This document shows positions 1 through 4,159 of a stretch of DNA of 7,926 bases, piece after piece. Below the pieces are notes generated by a model. It was not told the origin of the DNA and did not search any database. It saw nothing but the letters and a program-made list of their open reading frames with translations. The stretch is from Lachnospiraceae bacterium (GTDB lineage Bacteria; Bacillota; Clostridia; Lachnospirales; Lachnospiraceae): NCBI GenBank assembly GCA_021199395.1, contig JAJQIE010000282.1, positions 1 through 7,926 of the forward strand. The letters are read 5' to 3'. Made by a program: the position numbers and the translations under genes. Positions within the stretch are counted from its first letter, which is position 1; the number at the start of each line of letters is the position of its first letter.

Positions 1-133
1 TCACAAAAGTTCAAAATCCTAGTCTGCCTTTATCCCCATCCCGTGAATAGTAACCCTAATTTTTTCTTTTCTACCAGAATCACCTCGTGACCCTTGCCAT
101 TTTCACCCCAATGTGTTATATTTTTATTGGGTA
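1..133. other. Left-edge region without a supported gene
   Basis: No open frame here has a convincing start and ribosome site. On the minus strand two overlapping frames read like protein: one contains GHEVILVEKKK and stops soon after at TAA; the other, shifted by -1, contains KIRVTIHGMGIKAD and stops at TAG. They overlap at an A-rich run (minus strand GAAAAGAAAAAATTAGG, about positions 59-75). This could be the remnant of a small gene disrupted at the homopolymer, or chance. The only nearby ATG with a ribosome-site-like GGGGTG gives a 6-codon frame. I assign no gene. Confidence 0.4.
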
Positions 134-156
134 CAGGCGGTGGCAAGTACCGCCTG
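134..156 (+). terminator. Candidate intrinsic terminator (plus-strand polarity)
   Basis: A perfect 8-bp GC-rich stem (CAGGCGGT / ACCGCCTG) with a 7-base loop is followed on the plus strand by ATTTTTGTTTG, the shape of a Rho-independent terminator. Read on the minus strand, the stem is followed by GTACCCAATAAAAAT, with no T tract, so polarity favours transcription entering from the left. It would suit a convergent gene beyond the left edge; that gene is not visible. Confidence 0.5.
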
Positions 157-169
157 ATTTTTGTTTGTT

Positions 170-191
170 GGCTCTGTTTATTAACAGAGCC
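170..191 (+). terminator. Second strong stem-loop, plus-strand polarity, touching the 54-aa gene stop
   Basis: A perfect 9-bp stem (GGCTCTGTT / AACAGAGCC) encloses a 4-base loop, TATT. On the plus strand it is followed by TTTCTT; on the minus strand it starts 4 bases after the stop codon of the 54-residue gene but is followed by AACAAACAAAAAT, with no T tract. It is therefore a better plus-strand terminator than a minus-strand one. It may still stabilise the 3' end of the minus-strand mRNA. Together with the hairpin at 134-156 it forms a tandem pair. Confidence 0.45.
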
Positions 192-195
192 TTTC

Positions 196-360
196 TTAAT
201 CTTCCAGTGTTTTCTGCAGGTTATCAGCGACTTTTTCGAGCTTTTCCTTTGCCTTGTCCTTGCTGTCTTCCTTCAGTTCTTCCAGAACCTCATTGATATC
301 ATCCAAGACAAATCTCACAAAACCGTTGAACTGCTTATCCGTCATTCCCATATCCTGCAT
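196..360 (-). CDS. Small charged helical protein of unknown function (54 aa)
   Basis: This short gene encodes 54 residues beginning MQDMGMTDKQFNGFVRFV and ending NLQKTLED. The start is chosen because ATG at 358-360 has AAAGGAGA ending about 5 bases upstream. A 54-codon frame with this ribosome site and a promoter just upstream (422-450) is good evidence for a real gene. Residues 8-22 are mixed hydrophobic; from about residue 20 onward the protein is rich in Glu, Asp and Lys with spaced hydrophobics (IxxVLxxL, LxxVAxxL), which predicts an amphipathic helix or coiled coil. There is no signal peptide and no membrane segment. It lies downstream of hicB in the same direction but seems separately transcribed. 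I do not recognise a family function; a small phage accessory (moron) protein is the inference. Confidence 0.8.
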   Translation of the reverse strand: MQDMGMTDKQFNGFVRFVLDDINEVLEELKEDSKDKAKEKLEKVADNLQKTLED

Positions 361-421
361 GTGCTCTCCTTTCCGGCTACTTGCCTGCCATATTTGCTAA
401 GGTATTTCATTAACTGTCCAT

Positions 422-450
422 ATTATAATTCTGTAGCTACAAAAAGCCAA
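422..450 (-). promoter_or_regulatory. Predicted sigma-A promoter for the 54-aa gene
   Basis: On the minus strand TTGGCT (445-450) and a perfect TATAAT (422-427) are separated by exactly 17 bases. The -35 element matches four of six consensus bases. The predicted start near 415 leaves a leader of about 55 bases before the ATG at 360. It sits between hicB and the small gene, so that gene can be expressed independently of both the late phage transcript and the hicAB promoter. An imperfect AT-rich hairpin (453-471) lies just upstream of the -35 element. Confidence 0.6.
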
Positions 451-512
451 GCGCTATTTCATAAAAATAGCAGCGATTTTCAACGCCGCCATTTTACTCT
501 CTTAAAATGCTT

Positions 513-914
513 TTAATTTGCCTGAGACATTTTGAATAATGCCTCCTGTAACACCTGAGAAAAATTAATGTTATTTTTTTCTGCATAGGTATTCAGCCAT
601 GCTGGAATAGTAAGGTTCTTGCGGACGGATTTCTCACCATATTTTTCCGCATATGAATCCATATCAAGCGCAAACAAATTTACGATCCCTCCCTCACGGA
701 ACTGGACATCCCTGTAATCTGTCGGCTCTGGTAATTTGTTCCCTTCTTCCATTTCATCCAAAATCCAACCACTGGCCGCATCATTTCCCATCATAAGAGC
801 TTCTTCAAGGTGTTTCCCTTCTGTTACACATCCCGGCAAATCCGGAAATTCAACCACATACCCGCCACTTCCATCTGAAAAAGGATATAATATTCCAGGA
901 TATACAAGTGTCAC
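513..914 (-). CDS. hicB: HicB-family antitoxin
   Basis: This gene encodes a 133-residue antitoxin of a type II HicAB toxin-antitoxin module; it should bind and neutralise HicA and repress the operon. Residues 1-66 form the HicB N-terminal partial RNase H-like fold, with the hallmark run YVVEFPDLPGCVTEG (19-33) followed by the helix containing EEALMMGNDAASGW. Residues 97-130, from VRKNLTIPAWLNTYAEK to VLQEALFKMS, match the C-terminal DNA-binding segment, most like ribbon-helix-helix. The start is GTG at 912-914, with AGAGGGG about 9 bases upstream; the first in-frame ATG is 41 codons in and would cut into the domain, so GTG is preferred. It follows hicA by 55 bases and probably depends on the promoter at 1175-1203. 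The frame is full length and looks functional although the partner toxin is interrupted. Confidence 0.93.
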   Translation of the reverse strand: MTLVYPGILYPFSDGSGGYVVEFPDLPGCVTEGKHLEEALMMGNDAASGWILDEMEEGNKLPEPTDYRDVQFREGGIVNLFALDMDSYAEKYGEKSVRKNLTIPAWLNTYAEKNNINFSQVLQEALFKMSQAN

Positions 915-954
915 TGATAATCGCCCCTCTCTTTTATGATTTATCTATATAAAC

Positions 955-985
955 ACAGGTTCTGGGGCTTTATAGCCCCGCCTGT
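955..985 (-). other. Stem-loop at the hicA-hicB junction
   Basis: On the minus strand the end of hicA and the spacer form GGGGCT-ATAA-AGCCCC, a perfect 6-bp stem over the hicA stop codon. Outer arms ACAGG / CCTGT extend it across a small internal loop. No T tract follows (AGAACCTGTG), so it is not a standard terminator. A role in mRNA stability, processing or partial attenuation between toxin and antitoxin is possible but only inferred. Confidence 0.4.
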
Positions 986-1149
986 CTTAGTATCGATTTT
1001 ACCGTATCCATGTTAAGGTCTCCACCGTGTTACGGAATGGTTCCCTTTCCCGGCTTGGATGGATGTTTATACTGGTGATGTGAACCTTTTTGTTTAACCT
1101 CGTACCATCCATCCGCTTTTATCAGCTTTTCGACTTCTCTGAATTTCAT
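970..1149 (-). pseudogene. hicA: HicA-family toxin gene interrupted by an in-frame TAA
   Basis: Read through the internal stop, this is a normal-length HicA of 59 codons: MKFREVEKLIKADGWYEVKQ at the start, KGSHHQYKHPSKPGKGTIP in the middle and HGGDLNMDTVKSILRQAGL at the end. HicA is a small double-stranded-RNA-binding-fold mRNA interferase; the GSH motif carries the catalytic histidine (His24 here), and it is present. Codon 40 (1030-1032) is TAA, which ends translation at 39 residues and removes the last strand and helix. The remaining codons stay in frame with strong family similarity, so the damage is a single point change. ATG at 1147-1149 has AAGGAG 7 bases upstream. The toxin is probably inactive, which would explain how hicB can be retained or lost freely; a sequencing error is the main alternative. 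Confidence 0.85.
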
Positions 1150-1174
1150 CGCATCACTCCTTCTCTATATGCTT

Positions 1175-1203
1175 ATTATAATGCGTATAATACGCATTAT
1201 CAA
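1175..1203 (-). promoter_or_regulatory. hicAB promoter
   Basis: On the minus strand TTGATA (1198-1203) and a perfect TATAAT (1175-1180) are separated by exactly 17 bases. The expected transcription start near 1168 is about 20 bases before the hicA ATG and leaves the AAGGAG ribosome site intact. This is the strongest promoter-like sequence in the window and gives the cassette expression independent of the late phage operon. Confidence 0.75.
1178..1200. promoter_or_regulatory. Palindromic operator, probable HicB binding site
   Basis: Two 11-base arms, ATAATGCGTAT and ATACGCATTAT, are perfect inverted repeats around one central base. The palindrome fills the spacer between the -35 and -10 hexamers and covers half of each, so a bound dimer would block RNA polymerase. 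HicB proteins are known to bind palindromes in their own promoters, so autorepression by the HicB encoded at 513-914 is the natural reading. The assignment is by position and symmetry, not by a known motif. Confidence 0.7.
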
Positions 1204-1302
1204 ACACTATTTTCAATATTTCATTCGCTTTTTTTCATCTCGGAAACTTGTGACATAAGTTTGAAACTCCTTACCATTTCATTCCATTCTCTTGAATTTA
1301 TT

Positions 1303-1470
1303 TTACGGCATCGCATCCATGCTGTACTCATCGCCGTCTTTCTTCACTCCGCTCACAACCAAAAACTGGTCATACATCTTAAAGAATTTCCGTGGCGTCA
1401 TGCAGAACATTTCCCGTTCCGTGTACCCCAGCTTCGCCATCCCCAGATGGATCATGCGGGCAACATTCAT
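1303..1470 (-). CDS. Tail assembly chaperone, downstream (T-type) frame
   Basis: This 55-codon frame starts at ATG 1468-1470, overlapping the TGA of the upstream chaperone gene as ATGA, and lies in the -1 frame relative to it. The product, with MIHLGMAKLGYTEREMFCMT then PRKFFKMYDQF, resembles the short C-terminal module of siphovirus tail chaperones (the 'GT' partner of the G/GT pair). As in lambda and many Firmicutes phages, it is most likely made mainly as a C-terminal extension of the upstream protein by -1 ribosomal frameshifting (signal at 1456-1500): 127 residues from the first frame, 8 residues from the overlap (REKRAAES), then these 55, giving about 190 residues. Free initiation by termination-reinitiation at ATGA is also possible. 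The GT module is thought to recruit the tape measure and tail tube subunits during tail assembly. Confidence 0.8.
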   Translation of the reverse strand: MNVARMIHLGMAKLGYTEREMFCMTPRKFFKMYDQFLVVSGVKKDGDEYSMDAMP

Positions 1471-1500
1471 TGATTCTGCTGCCCGCTTTTCGCGTTTGGG
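1456..1500 (-). promoter_or_regulatory. -1 programmed ribosomal frameshift signal in the tail chaperone pair
   Basis: Minus-strand heptamer C CCA AAC (1494-1500) is in the X XXY YYZ phase of the upstream chaperone frame (codons Pro126-Asn127). After a 7-base spacer (GCGAAAA) comes a stem of 7 GC-rich pairs, GCGGGCA (1480-1486) with TGCCCGC (1456-1462), extendable by a G-U pair, with a loop of about 15 bases that contains the zero-frame stop. After slippage the -1 frame is open straight into the 55-codon T-type frame. Heptamer phase, spacer length and stem are all as expected for the conserved tail-chaperone frameshift of siphoviruses. Confidence 0.8.
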
Positions 1501-1874
1501 TCTTCTGGCTGCTCCGGCTCCGGCATGGAGATTCCATAGGCTTTCAGGATGGCCTTCAAAACCTCCCCATAGTTGTCAATCCCAACCATGCAGCCTACAT
1601 CGCGTTCTTCTACGGCAGGAATCTCCTCTCCGTGCAGCAGGCGCGCCCTTTCACATTCCGCATTCAGCAGGGTGGCAAGAACAAAGCGGAACATTGGGAT
1701 GTTTTCCCATGTTCCCTTTTTTTGAGAATTATTTACGATATCGTTCATGATTTCCCACAGTGACTTTTCATATTTGTCCTGTAAGGCTTCAATCACATTG
1801 AAGTCGAAGAGGAGATGCCTCTCCCCTGCGCCTTCAAGCGTGACTGTAACTCCTCTTGGCTTCAGATCACCCAT
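1467..1874 (-). CDS. Tail assembly chaperone (G-type)
   Basis: This gene encodes a 135-residue protein directly after the major tail protein, the usual place of the tail assembly chaperone. Residues 8-45 (VTVTLEGAGERHLLFDFN, then EALQDKYEKSLWEIMND) and the helical part FVLATLLNAECERARLLHG (65-82) fit the small Firmicutes tail-chaperone families, whose members carry no catalytic residues. The tail from residue 117 (MPEPEQPEDPNAKSGQQNQ) is a disordered linker that contains the slippery site. ATG 1872-1874 has the very strong GAGGGAGGAGG ribosome site, in keeping with the high output needed so that a small frameshifted fraction (GT) suffices. It is separated from the major tail gene by 24 bases. 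Function is assigned from position, the frameshift and sequence character; confidence in the exact family is moderate. Confidence 0.8.
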   Translation of the reverse strand: MGDLKPRGVTVTLEGAGERHLLFDFNVIEALQDKYEKSLWEIMNDIVNNSQKKGTWENIPMFRFVLATLLNAECERARLLHGEEIPAVEERDVGCMVGIDNYGEVLKAILKAYGISMPEPEQPEDPNAKSGQQNQ

Positions 1875-1898
1875 TCAAACACCTCCTCCCTCTGTACA

Positions 1899-2486
1899 TT
1901 ATTCCGTTTCTGCTTCTGCCGCAGACATGCAGAGGATTTCGTCAACATATGCTTTCGCCTCTGCCAGCGTTTCAAATACCTTGTCCAGCTTCCAGTCGCC
2001 GTTTTCCAGCTGGAACAGGTTGCCTTCCATCGTGGTATGGCTGAACGATACGGAATCCTGTTTCGTTGCGTTCTCATCACTCGGCTCTTTGAACTGCGCC
2101 TTCAGGTAGATCTTGGCACGGTATGCCGTTGTATTATCCAGCTTTCTGGATTTCCCGACAAAGCCAATACCGACATAAGGCGGGATATCGTTGGTATTCC
2201 TCAGGATAGCACCGTCAGCATCCACGCTGTGGCCAAGGATCCACGCCTCATTTTCAAGGCTTGGCTCGTTCAGCTCCAGGGAAAGCGTGCCGCCTGTCAC
2301 GGAAACATCTGTTGCCACCACCCTGTCATCGCCATAGTCTTTTACATCGGAAGATGTCGGGGAACCATTGACATTCGCGCCCGGTCCGATTTCCCTTGTG
2401 TTTGTATATGCCGCGGTTGCTGCGCTGACGGAATTATCAGTGTCCAGTGCACCCGCTACAATGTACTCAAATCCAATTTTTGCCAT
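1899..2486 (-). CDS. Major tail protein (tail tube subunit)
   Basis: This 195-residue protein begins MAKIGFEYIVAGALD and is the expected size for the tail tube subunit of phi13-type siphoviruses. These proteins polymerise into stacked hexamer rings around the tape measure. Visible family traits are the N-terminal strand with small, polar residues (TNTREIGPGANVNGS, 28-42), the segment GGTLSLELNEPS (65-76) and the central stretch PPYVGIGFVGKSRK followed by TTAYRAKIYLKAQFKEPSDE, typical of the tube beta-sandwich. ATG at 2484-2486 has CAGGAGG about 9 bases upstream. Its neighbours are a gp10-like tail component before and the chaperone pair after, which supports the call. The C-terminus (MSAAEAETE) is acidic and probably disordered. 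Confidence 0.9.
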   Translation of the reverse strand: MAKIGFEYIVAGALDTDNSVSAATAAYTNTREIGPGANVNGSPTSSDVKDYGDDRVVATDVSVTGGTLSLELNEPSLENEAWILGHSVDADGAILRNTNDIPPYVGIGFVGKSRKLDNTTAYRAKIYLKAQFKEPSDENATKQDSVSFSHTTMEGNLFQLENGDWKLDKVFETLAEAKAYVDEILCMSAAEAETE

Positions 2487-2503
2487 AGTCTTTTACCTCC
2501 TGA

Positions 2504-2923
2504 CTATTCTGTATATTTCCTGATTTCCTGTTCCACAACCTGCTCCATAGCCGCTTGCGCAGCGCCTTCCGCCGCCTTTACGCCCCTGCGCATGAACGGG
2601 CGGGCAGGCTGCTTTGACGTGCCATATTCCAGATATGCGGCTTTCTCGCCATTTCTGGTCTCATTGCTGTCAGTACCTTTTATCGTGACCGCCGCATATA
2701 CACCGTAATTATTAATTTTAGCTTTTCCGCCTTTTATGCTGCGTGCCATAGCTCCGGTGGAGTATCCCCTGCTTGCGGACTGTGCCGCACTTGCAGAAAT
2801 AGAAGCTTCCAATGTTGGTACGGCTGCATTGACCGCCTTTTTCCCGATCTCATCCGCATTTCCGCCAAATTCCTCCAAAGCTTTTATCAGATCATCCAGA
2901 CCATTCATTTTAAAGTCAGCCAT
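2504..2923 (-). CDS. HK97-gp10-like tail component (neck/tail completion protein)
   Basis: This 139-residue protein matches the HK97-gp10 family, which sits at the head-tail joint in long-tailed phages (SPP1 gp16.1-like). The N-terminus MADFKMNGLDDLIKALEEFG has the usual amphipathic helix; the middle carries SRGYSTGAMARSI (81 region on) and the best diagnostic is YLEYGTSKQPARPFMRRGV, close to the family signature EYGTxxxPARPFM, followed by a C-terminal helix. Its ATG (2921-2923) shares one base with the previous stop as TAATG, with GGAG upstream, so translation is coupled. In SPP1-type order this gene precedes the tail terminator; here it follows it (see findings). Confidence 0.9.
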   Translation of the reverse strand: MADFKMNGLDDLIKALEEFGGNADEIGKKAVNAAVPTLEASISASAAQSASRGYSTGAMARSIKGGKAKINNYGVYAAVTIKGTDSNETRNGEKAAYLEYGTSKQPARPFMRRGVKAAEGAAQAAMEQVVEQEIRKYTE

Positions 2924-3294
2924 TACTCCGTCTCCATTTCTTCAATGATATTGCAGCAGCATACCATGTGGGTTGTCCTGGTATCGTGTTCGTATGTCTG
3001 CGTAAAACTCTCAATGCAGAACCCAGCCGTTTTCAGGCGATTCCGGATTTCTGACCGGGCAGCGATATAATCCGCCGCTCCCTTGCCGCCGCCATCGCTT
3101 TTTGCAAACCAGTGTATCTGCATATAATGCACCCATTCAAGGTCGGTATCATCTCCGAATTCTTCCGGTGCTTCCAATTCCGGCTGGTATGTAATCCATT
3201 GCGCCGGTTCTGTTTCAAGCGGGCAGACCAGCGGCCAGATATTGCCATTTACAAGCTCAGAAAGCGCGCTTTCAATTTTCTGGTTTACTGTCAT
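2923..3294 (-). CDS. Probable tail terminator (DUF3168/gp17-like)
   Basis: This 123-residue protein lies among neck and tail genes. Its pattern fits the DUF3168-like tail terminator family, which caps the tail tube and joins it to the head: an N-terminal helix (KIESALSELVNG), a 'P..E..QWITYQ' segment, YMQIHWFAKSDG (57-68), an alpha helix with IRNRLKTAGF and then the last strand YEHDTRTTHMVCCCNIIEE. ATG 3292-3294 has GGAGG 6 bases upstream. It follows head closure with a 9-base gap and overlaps the next start by one base. I rely on pattern and position; the family is divergent, so a general 'neck/tail completion' label would be the fallback. Confidence 0.72.
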   Translation of the reverse strand: MTVNQKIESALSELVNGNIWPLVCPLETEPAQWITYQPELEAPEEFGDDTDLEWVHYMQIHWFAKSDGGGKGAADYIAARSEIRNRLKTAGFCIESFTQTYEHDTRTTHMVCCCNIIEEMETE

Positions 3295-3303
3295 GTCAGC
3301 CTC

Positions 3304-3621
3304 CTAACTACACACAATCTCCAGTTTTGATTTATCATTCCGGTATGTTCTTACGATATCGTAGGTACTGCCATCATGCACGATCCGCGTAGCATATGCT
3401 TTTTTCCCATCAACCAGATGGGAGGACAGTTCAAAATCCTCCTGCCGGGCTTCAAATATGGTCTTAACAGTGATCCCTTCCCTAAGCGCACTGTAAAATT
3501 CCGCCCGCGTAGCTGATTTTTCGCGTACCCAGATGGGGATCTCCGTTGTTGTTTCCACTGGAAAACCGTTCTCATTCTTACTAATGGACACAACCAAAAG
3601 AGTTGCCTCTTCATCCATCAT
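3304..3621 (-). CDS. Head closure protein (phage head-tail adaptor, SPP1 gp16-type)
   Basis: This small protein of about 105 residues resembles the phage head-tail joining (head closure) family: a beta-rich fold, with EIPIWVREKSATRAEFYSAL near residues 25-45, then EGITVKTIFEARQEDFE and a C-terminal STYDIVRTYRNDKSKLEIVC. Such proteins stack on the connector ring and hold DNA in the filled head. The frame is open to GTG at 3628-3630; ATG at 3619-3621 (or 3616-3618) sits nearer a reasonable distance from AAGGGTGGTGG and is preferred, so the first residues are uncertain by four codons. The gene overlaps the end of the preceding connector gene, indicating translational coupling. Confidence 0.85.
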   Translation of the reverse strand: MMDEEATLLVVSISKNENGFPVETTTEIPIWVREKSATRAEFYSALREGITVKTIFEARQEDFELSSHLVDGKKAYATRIVHDGSTYDIVRTYRNDKSKLEIVCS

Positions 3622-3916
3622 CCCCACCACCCTTCACATAATCACCACACAGTGCCATGGAATCCCGCAGGCTGGAATACGCCTGCTCAAACCGCTCTGT
3701 ATCGCTGTCGTAGCCGAAATGTGCCTTGCAGTACAATTTAACCGCCTGGACTGCGAGCGGATCCGCCAGGTCGGTAATGTACACGCCCGCAATTTCCAGG
3801 TGCAGGAGGCACGCTTCAGCCAGAGCCTGAATCTCCGTATCTGCGCTTTCATTTTTCACACGCAGGAAATTCCGCAGGGTTTTAACCAGATCAGATGTAA
3901 TCTCAACTGCTGCCAT
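3611..3916 (-). CDS. Head-tail connector protein (HK97 gp6-like)
   Basis: This 101-residue, mostly helical protein is of the gp6/connector type that forms a ring under the portal. It contains the helical runs VKTLRNFLRVKNESADTEIQ, then LAEACLLHLEIAGVYI and DPLAVQAVKLYCKAHFGYD (52-70), the last being the family's most recognisable part, followed by a C-terminal helix with RFEQAYSSLRDSM. ATG 3914-3916 has TTGGAGG 6-7 bases upstream. The start overlaps the preceding small gene by 14 bases. Position after the capsid gene and before head closure is the standard place. Confidence 0.88.
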   Translation of the reverse strand: MAAVEITSDLVKTLRNFLRVKNESADTEIQALAEACLLHLEIAGVYITDLADPLAVQAVKLYCKAHFGYDSDTERFEQAYSSLRDSMALCGDYVKGGGDDG

Positions 3917-4130
3917 TTAGTGCCTCCAATAATTCCGCTTTGGTCATAGATGAATAACCAGTGATCCCGGCTGATTTCGCTGCTGCCCGAAGTTCTGCGA
4001 CAGTATAACTTTCGTCATAGACTACTGTTTCTGTTTCATCATCTTCGGACGTTGTTTTCGCTTCCTCGGTTCCCTCTGTTTCTTCATCCTCTACGCTCGC
4101 CATGCTTGCCACTGATGCTGTTGTCAGCAC
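3903..4130 (-). CDS. Small acidic protein with a Rho-N/SAP-like C-terminal motif
   Basis: About 75 residues are encoded. The first half is low-complexity and very acidic (DEETEGTEEAKTTSEDDETE); the second half, YTVAELRAAAKSAGITGYSS followed by MTKAELLEALNGSS, is a helix-extended-helix unit of the Rho-N/HeH/SAP type found in small proteins between capsid and connector genes of Firmicutes phages. The start is unclear. GTG at 4128-4130 has only GAGGA about 13 bases upstream, weaker than any neighbour; GTG or ATG codons a few positions further in are alternatives. The frame is open upstream across the capsid stop in the -1 frame, so a frameshifted capsid extension is also possible. A nucleic-acid-binding or capsid-associated role is inferred only. 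Confidence 0.75.
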   Translation of the reverse strand: MLTTASVASMASVEDEETEGTEEAKTTSEDDETETVVYDESYTVAELRAAAKSAGITGYSSMTKAELLEALNGSS

Positions 4131-4159
4131 CTCAGAGTCGGCATCCTCAGAGATGCTGT

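Noticed and set aside
453..471. AT-rich hairpin (GCTATTT / AAATAGC) as a hicAB terminator
   Set aside because: The stem is weak and the T run on the minus strand starts only about 9 bases later, inside the promoter region of the next gene.
94..516. Plus-strand open frame (140 codons) across the left region
   Set aside because: It crosses two terminator-like hairpins and runs antisense to the better supported 54-residue gene; no ribosome site; Phe/Leu/Cys-rich shadow product.
920..955. Possible second promoter for hicB alone (minus-strand TATAGAT-like -10)
   Set aside because: No acceptable -35 element at 16-18 bases; the AT-rich spacer alone does not support a promoter.
1242..1266. Inverted repeat AAACTT / AAGTTT upstream of hicA
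   Set aside because: Only 6 AT-rich pairs over a 7-base loop with no link to any signal; expected by chance in AT-rich DNA.
1815..2708. Plus-strand open frame (297 codons) opposite the major tail and gp10-like genes
   Set aside because: Antisense to two well-supported genes, Cys-rich composition typical of a shadow frame, and no start signal.
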